Shown one piece after another: positions 22,548 to 32,546 of a stretch of DNA of 64,000 nucleotides. Each line of letters opens with the position of its first letter. Position 1 is the stretch's first letter. The notes beneath the pieces are model-generated. The model searched no databases, was not told where the DNA came from, and worked only from the letters and a program-made list of their open reading frames with translations. The stretch is taken from assembly GCA_001643675.2 (NCBI GenBank), contig LSRY02000007.1:1938001-2002000 (forward strand). The letters run 5' to 3'. Made by a program: the position numbers and the translations under genes. The stretch is from Monocercomonoides exilis. Its lineage: Eukaryota; Preaxostyla; Oxymonadida; Polymastigidae.

Positions 22548-23401
22548 GGAAGTTTAATAATGATATGCAATAAATCCGATTTTGAAGAGAAACATTTGCA
22601 TCGATGCAATTATCAAGAGAGAAAAGTGTGAAATGATAACTTTCCCATGAGCAAATTTATTTTCTTGGGAAAAAAGATAAAAAAAAAAAATTATTATCAA
22701 GCCTTTTCAATTTCTCATTTGGAAGCAATCATTGCCCTATCAATTTTTCTTTTTTTTAAAAAAAAAAATGCAATCATTATTCATTCAAATAGATAAAAAT
22801 GTAAATAAAATGTGTTTTTAAAATCCATAAAATTTAAAAAAAAAAACAGATGCTAATATGAATTCTTTGCGAATATTGAATGAACTGATATTAAACAAAC
22901 AAAAAAACACAATCATTCGGAAATAAAAATTTTGATGTAAACACTTCTGCTATGGAATTATAAACAGTTGAAGAGTTTGCTAAAGTTGATTTTACACAAA
23001 TTTGTTCCCATTATCACCGAAATATCGCAAATAAATGTTAAAAGCAGAAAAAAATAAACTTGAAGCAACAAAAAAAGGAACAGAAACCGGGGGGAAAATT
23101 ACCTTTTCACAAAGTCTCAGGTATTCTCTTTTGAATAAGTCAAAAATGTTATCAGCAATTCAAAATGAAAAAATTGCCAATAGGCAAAAAAGGATTTTCC
23201 GAATTCGTTAAATTGAGTCATTCGTTTCTTTCCCCGTGCTATCTTTAAGCGCAGTTGATGCATCTCCCAAAGAAAGACAGCTTCAAAAAACAAAATTCAC
23301 AGTCCTCCAATCGACTGGGCGAAATCACAAAAAGCTATCAAATAAACAACAGATCAATCATCACATATTGCTAACATTAATAAAAAAATTCATGCAAACT
23401 T
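22548..23401. other. AT-rich intergenic region, no gene seen
   Basis: A- and T-runs with no credible open frame. It separates the short minus-strand ORF from the 3' end of the Sfr1-like gene. Nothing else was recognised. Confidence 0.5.
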
Positions 23402-24946
23402 TCAAGTGAAAGCATCCAAAACTTCAGAATAGCCAACAAGACTTGGTTCGATGTTAAGTTGCGCAAGAAACATCCCCATCGAAAACGGCGCGTCATCCTC
23501 CTCTTTCGTTCCTTCTTTTCCAGTTTCTTTCCCTTCCCCTTCCTCCGCATTTGCTTCTTCAAGTCCGCCTTCTTCTCCTTCAAAAAATCTGTCATTTTCG
23601 TCTTCTTCGTAATTGCTTCCTTCGCCTTCTTCCTTTCCTCCTGCTTCCTCTCTGATTTTCTCGCTGCAACTTATGAATGATCTCCTTTTTCCATTGTCTT
23701 TCCATGTCTTTCCGTGTGAGCTCTCCTTTTTATCAAAATCGTCGAATCCAAACCCGAATCCGAATCCGAACCCAAATCCTTCTTCTTCGTTCCGCTCTCT
23801 TTCTGCCTTCAGCACTTTCATCTGTTTGTAATGCTCCTCTGCTTGAGGCAACAGCAGCTCCAGCAGCTCCACTGTCACTTTCTTCCATTTCTCGCACAAG
23901 CCGTTAAGTTCAGCAAGTCGGGCCTCGTTTGTTGTACTCGAAGAAGAAAATCCCCCTTTTGACTCTTTGTCATCTTTCTTCTCATTTCTTCCTTTCTCTT
24001 CAGCTTTTGTTTCTCCACAGTTCGTCTCATTTTCACTTTTTTCTTCCTTTTTCTTTTCTTCTGACGAGGCATGAGCTTTGTTCAAAGTTTCCGCTCTCTT
24101 TATCAGCGCAGAAAACTGAGAATAAGGATTAGTTGCAGCTGGGGACGAAAACGCTGAACTTCTTCCTATTCCAGTTTTCATGGTAGTCGATACTGTTTTC
24201 TGAGAAAAACGATTTGTCAGCCTTGGCATAGATGTTTTCTTGGAGTCAACGGTTTGTTGTGCAGTTTGCTTTTCCAATTCCGATATGTTCAAAGAAAACG
24301 TTGGAAATAAGGGGAAAGTGAACGGAGGAAGCTTCGGAACTTTTAGTTCATTAATTGGAGATTCATCAGGTTCTGTTGGAAGAGGTAAAAAGTTTGGGGG
24401 CACTCCAAGGAGATTCGTTAACAATTCACATTTGATGGCTGGATAGGACAGCTTTTCCTGCAAAGGGCTTGTAGGCGACTGTCCAATAGATGATGCTGTG
24501 TTTGCTCCAGAATCAGTCTCAATAATTTTTCTGGGGCTTTTGAACCCAGTGGACCTTCTGATTCCTTGTGCATTTGGTGTGCTTAGATGCATGGTTGGAC
24601 GTAAAGACCGCGATAAAGGCACAGACGTCAACGACTTTCGAAAACTTGGTTGTTTCATCGCAAAAGCTTCGTACCCAGGGAGTACAAATGGTTCTTTATC
24701 AAATGTCACTTTGTTCCAGTCTGCTCCCCAAACAAATTCTTTTGGACCCAGCTTCGTCATTATGCTTTCCACACAAACATCTCCTTTTGAAGCTAAAAAT
24801 GTCAAATCCTCCTCGCTTATCCCTTTCTCTTTCAGCAAAGCTTCCTTTAGCACCGGATGATCTTCACTCGAAAGAGCTACATTAACGCTTTCAAAACCTT
24901 TGTTTTCCATTTTAGAAACAAATAAAAATTGGAGAACAAATCCCAT
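23402..24946 (-). CDS. Sfr1/Mei5-like recombination accessory protein (tentative)
   Basis: A single-exon 514-codon frame; Met13 at 24910 (MENKGFES) is the likelier start because the 12 residues before it look like translated AT-rich leader. The N-terminal 300 residues carry many S/T-P, R-S and P-rich segments and look disordered. A lysine/glutamate-rich linker follows, then a helix (ELNGLCEKWKKVTVELLELL, about 345-365), a run of six Gly-Phe dipeptides, a long acidic linker and a final segment, FLAQLNIEPSLVGYSEVLDAF. The pairing of a KW-x(7-10)-L-L helix with a C-terminal 'L..l.id..LlgY....eaF' tail is the pattern I know from Sfr1/Mei5, the partner of Swi5 that stabilises Rad51/Dmc1 filaments. 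The acidic insert between the two parts is unusual. If correct, the protein acts in nuclear homologous recombination. The match is by eye and short, so another coiled-coil protein is possible. Confidence 0.45.
   Translation of the reverse strand: MGFVLQFLFVSKMENKGFESVNVALSSEDHPVLKEALLKEKGISEEDLTFLASKGDVCVESIMTKLGPKEFVWGADWNKVTFDKEPFVLPGYEAFAMKQPSFRKSLTSVPLSRSLRPTMHLSTPNAQGIRRSTGFKSPRKIIETDSGANTASSIGQSPTSPLQEKLSYPAIKCELLTNLLGVPPNFLPLPTEPDESPINELKVPKLPPFTFPLFPTFSLNISELEKQTAQQTVDSKKTSMPRLTNRFSQKTVSTTMKTGIGRSSAFSSPAATNPYSQFSALIKRAETLNKAHASSEEKKKEEKSENETNCGETKAEEKGRNEKKDDKESKGGFSSSSTTNEARLAELNGLCEKWKKVTVELLELLLPQAEEHYKQMKVLKAERERNEEEGFGFGFGFGFGFDDFDKKESSHGKTWKDNGKRRSFISCSEKIREEAGGKEEGEGSNYEEDENDRFFEGEEGGLEEANAEEGEGKETGKEGTKEEDDAPFSMGMFLAQLNIEPSLVGYSEVLDAFT
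23744..23778. repeat. Hexanucleotide repeat encoding Gly-Phe
   Basis: About six copies of a GAATCC/GAACCC-type hexamer lie inside the Sfr1-like gene. On the coding strand they give alternating glycine and phenylalanine codons ending in an Asp-rich segment. The copies differ at synonymous positions, which suggests the dipeptide run is kept by selection or is not very recent. Confidence 0.8.
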
Positions 24947-25640
24947 AATATAAAAAAGAACTATTCATGCAATTGGAAAGTTTGTTTCCAATGTGAAACA
25001 AAAATATAAAAATAGAATTTATAAAATTAATGTATTCAAAAAAAATTGATTTTTGTCAATCAGAGTTTGTGCTGAGTATTTGTCTTTTATGATAGAAATA
25101 TTTCATGAATAAAATAAAACAAACTATGTATGTCTTTTGCTTTATTCACTCAAAACAGTGCAAAATAATTCAATAGGTGTCTATGTTTTGGTTTGAAAAT
25201 CATATTTGAAAGGTGTTTTCATGTGCACGTTTTTTTCTGTTTTTTTTTTTTTTTTCACACAAAACTTTCTGTTCAATAATTTCGATTGAATATTAACAAA
25301 TGAACACTGAAAAATGAAAAGGCTTATTAAAAACATCTTCATCTTTATTCATTCGAATACATTTGTTTTTAAAAAAAGGTTTTGATGAAATTTTCAAAAA
25401 AAAATACAAAATCTTTACACAATGACAAAAACGTTTAAAAATCAACACACCAAAAAAAAAAAAAACATATTAAAAAAAATATTATCAAGTATATTTGACG
25501 GTTTTTCTTCAACAAACCTCATGATTCAAGACACTGTGTTTAATGTTCTCAGATTATTATTGTCAATAAAAAAATTTAATTTGTTGTTGTTTCGTTTCAA
25601 GATATTGTGATTTGGATTCCGAATTCCCATATTTTCTTTC
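24947..25640. other. Divergent intergenic region with T-tract and decayed repeat
   Basis: This 0.7 kb lies between the divergently transcribed Sfr1-like gene and the large surface-protein gene, so it must hold both promoters. It contains a T-run near 25230-25255, A-runs near 25450, and part of a dispersed element (see 25190-25460). No clear TATA box or initiator could be singled out in such AT-rich DNA. Confidence 0.4.
25190..25460. repeat. Diverged copy of the 45.5-kb MITE-like element
   Basis: Bases 25286-25328 match 45615-45657 at about 36 of 42 positions (core TGAAAAGGCTT preceded by TTGAATATTA and ATGAACA). Further shared blocks are TTTGAAA-ATCATATT upstream and AACACACC-AAAAAA downstream, in the same order. 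The ends are too worn to define terminal repeats here. I infer an old relative of the element at 45459-45841. Confidence 0.4.
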
Positions 25641-28600
25641 ATGAAAAAATCAAAACAGTTTCATGCGTTATTCAAAAATATCTGGCTAATATTTTTTGCT
25701 GCTATTTGCATTCCATTAGATCTAGAGATCCATACTGTGGGAAATGTTACTTCATTCAAACAAAAAACAGAAATATTAACTTGGATAAGTTTGCTTAATT
25801 CGAGCTTTTGCGCAGAGAATCTGGTTTTTATAAATAATGGCATTCAGAATAGTATAAAATCTCAAGGCAATGAACATATAGAATTGCGCAATTGCGAGAT
25901 TACAGGGCAGAGAATTGGATGGAAATATTTTGCAAGAACAGACGGCAATGTCCGATGCTTCAATTTCTCTCTTACACAAGAATCCACAAACCCCCGACAA
26001 AGATTTTTATTATTTCAATTTATTGGAAATTGCGGAGCTATAGATATCAGAAAAGGGGTGTTTGAAGGGATAAATCAAGAATATAACTCACCTTTTTTGT
26101 TTTCTGGCCAATTAGCATCGGGGCGCATAATCTGTTCGCAATTCAGCAACATCACAACAAATCAAAAGCAAATAACAGGAGAGAAAAACGCACACACATA
26201 TACTGGACCAGAATGCAAAAGTAATTCGATTTTATCATTTGAACTTTCGAACAATTTATTTAATAATTCTCAATATGAGTATAGCGCGTTTGCTTATAAT
26301 CTGTGCATTACGAAAAATAATTTTGATTGCTTCAACTGTACTTCGAATGGAGCAAAGATGGGTTCTGGATTTTACCATTTAGAGGGTTCTTGTGGCTGTG
26401 AAATCAGAAATCCTTGTTTAAAGGGAAGATTTTGGGCTTTTACATTCTCTAATGTGAGTATGCGGGATATGGGAGTTGGCTTGATAACATGGCATGGAAG
26501 AAGCGGAAGCTTGCTTTGCATTTCCGACTGTCAATTTTCGGGATGCAATTCAAGAGATTGCGGAGCGTGCTTGCGCGCAGACAATGTACCAATGCTGGAG
26601 ATAAGCAACGTTTCATTTGTAAACATCACGACAGATCGGCCATTTGAAGGAAGAGGAGGAGCTGTATTTGCGACTGGAAAGGAGTTAAGTGTGACTGTGA
26701 ACCAATGTGTATTTTCAGAATGCTTCAGCTGGGGAAGCATGCGGGGTGGAGCAGCTGAATTCGATGTATCTTTTGGAGAGACAAAACTTGTCGAGTGCCA
26801 ATTTTTAAAATGTCACGTGAATGCTTCACTCAACAATGATGGGAACATTACAGAGAAGAAAAAACTTGAATTTTTCGGCGGAGGAGGTGGAGCGTTTTTT
26901 GAGTGTTTTGAAAACGTTTGGGAAATTTACATATTTGCTTGTTATTTTGCCAATTGCACAAGTTCACTGAGAGGTGGTGCGTTATATTTTGATAAGGAAG
27001 ATAACGGAATCGGGCAAGTTACCATCAGCAGCTCAACTTTTATAGGATGCACCTCACTGTTTCATCACGGAGACGACATATTTTGGGGTCCAGGTTCCAA
27101 GCGGGGATTAAAAGTGGTGAATTGCATGTCTCAGACAACCAAAGGCAAGGCCAGGAGGGTTGATGTGTGGTATCCGTTTGAGAAAGGTTGGGCTTCTCTT
27201 GTTGATGAAATTGCATATGTGAGTGCATCAGGTGCAGATTCAGCTGACTGCGGTGGGAGCGAAGTGACATCGTGCCTTACACTTTCGTATGTTCTTTCTA
27301 CACTGCTTTCTTCAACAAACGTGAGCCGAGTGATACTTGTCGGAGAAAGGCAGGAAAAACAGAGAAGCAAAATTACCCTTTCTCAGGAGATAAAGATAGG
27401 AAGCATTAACAGCAAGACGATACAGCCAATGAACGTCAGTGTGGAACCGTGGGGGGGATTTGATGTGATCAATTGCACACTGAGTGTGGAAAACGTGGAG
27501 TTTGATATCATTGACCTTGAAGGGGACCTGTTTTTCGTGAAAGAATCGAATGGAAAACTTTTTTTAACAAATATTACGACGCGATATTCAGGAGGATTTG
27601 GACCTTTTGTGTATGTGTTTGTACGGTTTTTTGGATGCACTTTGAACATGGATTCATGTGTAATTAATATGTACAGTCTATCAAACGAGCCGATTATCAT
27701 AGATGAAACTTTGCCTTCATCGCTGTCAACAAGGAGTGTGACAATGAATAATGTAATTGTTGCAAATATCAGCACAAGCAAAGTTAACAAGGCAGTGATA
27801 AACATTCCAACTTTCACTCAACTGGAATTGAGCAACTGCTCCTTTAACAAATTGCCATCTATGAATTGTACCACAGGCGGTGCAATGCGAATTGATATTG
27901 CTGCATCAGGAGAAACAAACATAGTTGATTCGAACTTCTCTCAATGCTCTGTCACTTCCAATTCACTTGTAACACAGGGAGGCGGAATATTCATGAAGTA
28001 CAATTCAAATGGAATTGTTAAGCTGAAGGGATTGAAATTCATGAATAATAACGCAACTGTGGGAAAGGATATATTTGTGGAATGTTCATCTCTTGAGGAT
28101 ATACTGGTAGATGATGCATTTGGATTTGCATTGGATTTAGCAATTGATGAAAGAACAAACAGTCTATTTGGGAAGGACTCGACCGCTCACACAAGCGACA
28201 CAGACCTATACGATCTTCTTCCGCCCTTTGAAGAGGTACACATTTCAAGCAATGGGACAAACTTTCTGATGTGCGGCACAGACGTTCATCCGTGTCTCAC
28301 GGTTGAATACGGATTCGGGCATGTGGAATGGAGCTTTCCTTCGGGAAGTGGAGGAGTCGGTGCGCTGATGTTTGGAATGTATGGAGTTAATTCTAAAAAC
28401 AAAGTTTTGGAAGTAAATGGAAGGGAGATGGCAATGGAAGGAATGGGAAGGGATTCCAGCATGGTTTCGTTTAGTTCAGATTCTATCGAACCAGGGATAA
28501 TTATTAGCAATAGCACACTGGAGATAATGGACGTGGAATTTGTAATAAAAGAAGGAATCACCAATCTGATAGAAGTGTATTCAGGTACTGAGCTGATTAT

Positions 28601-31600
28601 AACTGGATTCTCTGCGTTAACTACAACTACAGGTGTAGAATGTGAATGCACGATCTTTATGAGTGGAGGACTGGTGAGTCTGAGCAGTTCGTTGTTTCGC
28701 AGCATCTTTTCACACAAGTCAGTGCTTTTTATTAGCGAGCAAATGAATGGAGACCCATTTCAAGTGGAGATATCCGATGTGCTATTTGGTTCTTGCAACA
28801 GCACAACAATGGCAGGTGGAGTTTTCGTTCCTGGAAGTTTTGAAGGAGAGATAATAATGAATAGCACCAACCTTTCGCGTATTTTGTGTTCGAATGGAAC
28901 AAAAGGCGGAGCTGTTTTTGTGAATGTGACAGGCGGTACCTCAGTAAAGTTTACAAATTGTAACTTTTCGGAAAATGCACTTCCATCAACAATCGCTTAT
29001 GGAGGTGGCTTGTATATGAGCATAATGAATGAATCAGGATGGGCTCTGGAAGATCCGGAATTTGACTTAAATCAGGCAATGTATGGAGCTCAATTGTTTC
29101 TGTTTTGTAGATCATTACGCCGTGTTGTAAATGAAACATCTGTTCGATTTGTAGTTGATAACAATTCAACACTTCAGATAAGTGACATGATGGGAATGGA
29201 TTTATCAGGGCTTCCAGATCCGATCGATTTGAGAGAAGTACTAAACCCAATTGTGCCAAACCGCTGTGAGACGTATCTGTCGTGGGATATGGGAAAAGAC
29301 GCAAGTACATGCGGAGACGCTGCAGCACCATGCCGTACTCTGCACTTTACAACGAGAGTATTATTGTCTTCGTGCGCTCCAGCAAGAGTTGTTATGGCAG
29401 GACGTAGCGTACTTGAGTCTGCAGCTGTACTTACAAACATGAGCATGCAAAGTGTTTCAGACGAACACTCCATTGTTTCTATCTGGAAGGATGAACACGC
29501 GTTCGCCTCTGATACAGCCATTGCATTTGATGGAGAGTGCAGCGTAGAGCAAGTGGCTTTTCAGCTTCCAGTCAACATCTCTTCGACAACAAAAAATATG
29601 TTATATTCGAGGAGTGGTGCATTTGAATTAAGTAACTGCACATTTACGCTTGAAGGACAAGACGTTATAGATTACTGTATAATAGGTGTTGCTCTAGGAT
29701 CATTCTGTATTCAAAAGTGCGTAATATCCGAAATGATACTTGGTGACAACTTTTTAAGAATATACTCAGGCATATCAGAATCAAGAGTGTTTAGCTGTAA
29801 CTTCACAGACATTGTGACAGAGAATGTTTCATTGATTACATATTCAACATTGGGAGCATCTAGCTGGAAGTCAACTTCAACATCAACTGAAGGTTTCACT
29901 CAAGGAATTCATACAAATAAAGAAATTCCTTCGATTTCTCTTCGTTTCGGTAGAAATGCAGCTGATAAAGTAATGTTAATAAACGACACTACATTTACAA
30001 ACATCAGTCAGCATTCAGCCTCCAGTGCGGTTGTTGATTTAGCAGAAATAAGTTACAGCTCGGTTGACATCGAGCTTTGCAATTTTACGGATTGCGATTC
30101 GCTTTCGTCGCAACATGGAGGAGCGCTGTTTGCAACTGTCAACAGCGTGGCAGCAATCACAATGAAAATGGCTCATATACGATTAAGTTATTGCACTACA
30201 TCAGAAGTTGATGGGAAAGGAGGAGGGTTGCATTTAATCTTCGAACATTTCAGCGGACAAAATATGATGGGGAATTCAGACGTGGAATTTTCAGGGTTTT
30301 ATTTCGATGGAAACAAGGCTTGCTATGGAAAAGATCTGTATGTTGAAGCAAACAATCCAGAAAGCGTGATGCCACATATAGTAGTGACGCTTCTTGAACA
30401 GTACGACTACAACGATACAAACTGGTGTGTTTTTAACACTTCTTCAGCTCAATACATCGATGAATACACGCCTTTGTTGGTATTCAGAGTAAGTAAGGCT
30501 GTGGCAGATGCGGCAGGAGCAGACACTAAAGCTTGTGGAAAGGAAAATAATCCGTGCTGCACACTGAAGCATGCGCTGAACAGACTGAAACCTGCAGAAG
30601 ACGAACCTCCGGCGAGTGAGGGGCAGTTCTACAAGACGGAGTTGACGGTGGATCTGACATCTGATATGAATCTATCAGAGAGCGTTCAATTGACCTCCAC
30701 AAAGATAGACGGAATTAATGCGGGAAGCGGAGGAATCGTGTTTTTGACGGGTGCTGGTGTGGGTGCCGAGTGGATTATGTGTGCAGTTGTTGCAGAGTTC
30801 TCAAAGCTGAAGTTTTCTTTTGAGGCTGATGCAGACTTTGAGACGAAAACGTTTATTGCGTTTGAAGGAGGAAGGCCGAAAAGCTGCCTGACGCTTCGTT
30901 CGTGTGAAGTGGTTGGGCGACCATCGGCTGCTGATGGAGCAATGTTTATGGGAGGAGCGCTGGTTCGAGCAATGTCTGGAGCGCTGGTGGTGGAAGGATG
31001 CACTTTCAATTCCCTTCGGACAAAAAACACTCTGTTTGATTGTACTGGCGCTAATGTTGTATCAGTAAAGTCCTCTTCGTTTCGTTCACTGGCTGTTAAG
31101 CTGCCTGTTTTTCGGGGAGGTATTGGAGGTTCATCTGTGTCGCTGGCTGAATGCAATTTCAGAAATGTGAGTGTTGTGCATGACGAAGGAAGCGCAAGTG
31201 CTGTGCCGCTTGTTGCTGAGATTGCAGATGCAAGGAACTTCAGTATGCAGTCTGTGACCTGCTCTGAATGCAAAGTTGAAGCTAATGAAGGAACGTATGC
31301 TGCATTTTCTGCTTCACATTTTTTATTGGAAAACTGTGAATTTAATGAAAAAGTCTCTTCGTCTTCAAATGCAAAGAAAGTTTCATCTTCTTCAACGTTA
31401 TTAACATCTTCATTTTTGTTTACTCAATTGCTTAATGAAGACCAGTGGTTCATTCCAGAACAAGTGTGCACTTGGAACGGCTCGATGATTTGTGCAAGAT
31501 CTGGCGAAGGAACACTCAAAAACACAACATTTTCAAACTCGCCATATGGAGCACTGTCCGTAAGGGAGAGCAACGTTAATCTTCAGGAGATGAATTTTTC

Positions 31601-32546
31601 TTTGAACAAACCGAAGGAATTTGGAACGAACACAGCTGCCAGGCGGAATGTTCTGTGCCATTCGTCAGCAATTCATCTGGACACCACTGCCGAGTGGGAG
31701 AGGAGCAGCGATGGACAGCGTGAGGGTCAGCCGCGCTTTATCTCGATGTGGTTTTGGGAGGACAACTGCACCACGCAGGCTGGAGAAAGTCTCGATTCGT
31801 GCAATCTTTTCCAGCCGTTTCTGCAGTCTGTAAAGTCGAACATTTCAGAAAAGAAGATGAATCTTTCCTTCAACGGGACAGACTTCTTTCCGTGCCAGTT
31901 GGGATTCAAGGTGAGCATTGTGCGAAATGGAAACATCTGGAAAGAAGAAACATTCGAAATGGATACAATTCATAACGAGACAAGTGCCAATGGATCATTT
32001 GACCTTTCGTTTTTGGAGCAATCATATACTTCTGATGAAATTAAACTGAGTTTAACGTCTACAGCAAATGACAATGGCATTTGCGGCAGCAGCAAAATTG
32101 GAACCACGCAAATGCTGAGCATTGGGAAGGGATTCGGCAATGACCCATCAGACGAGGATGGGAATAAGGAGTCTCCTGAAGGTGATGCAGAAGCAATGAA
32201 AAGGAAAGCGACTGCTGTGACAGTTGTCTGCTTTGCACTGACTGGAATGTTTCTGGTTTTGTCTGTTTTGCTGACGCTGTATCTGCTTCGGATGGCAAAC
32301 AGCACAAAAAAGATGGCACAACAACTTCAAGAGAAAAGTGGTCCGAAGAAAAAGAAAAAGAAAAAGAAGAAAAGAATAACAATAAGCAGCGATGGGGAAA
32401 AAGAAAAAGAAAAAGGAGCAATTTTAAAATACGAGGAGCTTCGAAATGAGGATAGCAGAATGCTTCCTTCAGCTTCTTCTTCAGTTTCGTCTTCTTTGAA
32501 ATACACAATGACTTCATCGCCTTACGACACACAGCATTTTACTTGA
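25641..32546 (+). CDS. Large beta-helix surface protein with C-terminal anchor
   Basis: A 2,301-residue single-exon frame from an ATG to TGA. The N-terminus (MKKSKQFHALFKNIWLIFFAAIC) is a basic-hydrophobic signal peptide. The body is a long run of beta-strand-like repeats rich in C-x-F, N-x-S/T and GGA(V/L)F or GGG(I/L) motifs, as in PMP/parallel beta-helix proteins. Four module borders share a 'CG....PC.TL..al' signature at about residues 536, 878, 1226 and 1631, giving modules of roughly 350-400 residues. A hydrophobic segment at about 2190-2219 (FALTGMFLVLSVLLTLYLL) is the only late membrane span, followed by a basic tail with nine lysines and a serine-rich end. The expected topology is extracellular beta-helices anchored in the plasma membrane. 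Ligand and role are unknown; adhesion or surface coat is inference. It is not close in sequence to the other surface protein at 49.4 kb. Confidence 0.85.
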   Translation: MKKSKQFHALFKNIWLIFFAAICIPLDLEIHTVGNVTSFKQKTEILTWISLLNSSFCAENLVFINNGIQNSIKSQGNEHIELRNCEITGQRIGWKYFARTDGNVRCFNFSLTQESTNPRQRFLLFQFIGNCGAIDIRKGVFEGINQEYNSPFLFSGQLASGRIICSQFSNITTNQKQITGEKNAHTYTGPECKSNSILSFELSNNLFNNSQYEYSAFAYNLCITKNNFDCFNCTSNGAKMGSGFYHLEGSCGCEIRNPCLKGRFWAFTFSNVSMRDMGVGLITWHGRSGSLLCISDCQFSGCNSRDCGACLRADNVPMLEISNVSFVNITTDRPFEGRGGAVFATGKELSVTVNQCVFSECFSWGSMRGGAAEFDVSFGETKLVECQFLKCHVNASLNNDGNITEKKKLEFFGGGGGAFFECFENVWEIYIFACYFANCTSSLRGGALYFDKEDNGIGQVTISSSTFIGCTSLFHHGDDIFWGPGSKRGLKVVNCMSQTTKGKARRVDVWYPFEKGWASLVDEIAYVSASGADSADCGGSEVTSCLTLSYVLSTLLSSTNVSRVILVGERQEKQRSKITLSQEIKIGSINSKTIQPMNVSVEPWGGFDVINCTLSVENVEFDIIDLEGDLFFVKESNGKLFLTNITTRYSGGFGPFVYVFVRFFGCTLNMDSCVINMYSLSNEPIIIDETLPSSLSTRSVTMNNVIVANISTSKVNKAVINIPTFTQLELSNCSFNKLPSMNCTTGGAMRIDIAASGETNIVDSNFSQCSVTSNSLVTQGGGIFMKYNSNGIVKLKGLKFMNNNATVGKDIFVECSSLEDILVDDAFGFALDLAIDERTNSLFGKDSTAHTSDTDLYDLLPPFEEVHISSNGTNFLMCGTDVHPCLTVEYGFGHVEWSFPSGSGGVGALMFGMYGVNSKNKVLEVNGREMAMEGMGRDSSMVSFSSDSIEPGIIISNSTLEIMDVEFVIKEGITNLIEVYSGTELIITGFSALTTTTGVECECTIFMSGGLVSLSSSLFRSIFSHKSVLFISEQMNGDPFQVEISDVLFGSCNSTTMAGGVFVPGSFEGEIIMNSTNLSRILCSNGTKGGAVFVNVTGGTSVKFTNCNFSENALPSTIAYGGGLYMSIMNESGWALEDPEFDLNQAMYGAQLFLFCRSLRRVVNETSVRFVVDNNSTLQISDMMGMDLSGLPDPIDLREVLNPIVPNRCETYLSWDMGKDASTCGDAAAPCRTLHFTTRVLLSSCAPARVVMAGRSVLESAAVLTNMSMQSVSDEHSIVSIWKDEHAFASDTAIAFDGECSVEQVAFQLPVNISSTTKNMLYSRSGAFELSNCTFTLEGQDVIDYCIIGVALGSFCIQKCVISEMILGDNFLRIYSGISESRVFSCNFTDIVTENVSLITYSTLGASSWKSTSTSTEGFTQGIHTNKEIPSISLRFGRNAADKVMLINDTTFTNISQHSASSAVVDLAEISYSSVDIELCNFTDCDSLSSQHGGALFATVNSVAAITMKMAHIRLSYCTTSEVDGKGGGLHLIFEHFSGQNMMGNSDVEFSGFYFDGNKACYGKDLYVEANNPESVMPHIVVTLLEQYDYNDTNWCVFNTSSAQYIDEYTPLLVFRVSKAVADAAGADTKACGKENNPCCTLKHALNRLKPAEDEPPASEGQFYKTELTVDLTSDMNLSESVQLTSTKIDGINAGSGGIVFLTGAGVGAEWIMCAVVAEFSKLKFSFEADADFETKTFIAFEGGRPKSCLTLRSCEVVGRPSAADGAMFMGGALVRAMSGALVVEGCTFNSLRTKNTLFDCTGANVVSVKSSSFRSLAVKLPVFRGGIGGSSVSLAECNFRNVSVVHDEGSASAVPLVAEIADARNFSMQSVTCSECKVEANEGTYAAFSASHFLLENCEFNEKVSSSSNAKKVSSSSTLLTSSFLFTQLLNEDQWFIPEQVCTWNGSMICARSGEGTLKNTTFSNSPYGALSVRESNVNLQEMNFSLNKPKEFGTNTAARRNVLCHSSAIHLDTTAEWERSSDGQREGQPRFISMWFWEDNCTTQAGESLDSCNLFQPFLQSVKSNISEKKMNLSFNGTDFFPCQLGFKVSIVRNGNIWKEETFEMDTIHNETSANGSFDLSFLEQSYTSDEIKLSLTSTANDNGICGSSKIGTTQMLSIGKGFGNDPSDEDGNKESPEGDAEAMKRKATAVTVVCFALTGMFLVLSVLLTLYLLRMANSTKKMAQQLQEKSGPKKKKKKKKKRITISSDGEKEKEKGAILKYEELRNEDSRMLPSASSSVSSSLKYTMTSSPYDTQHFT

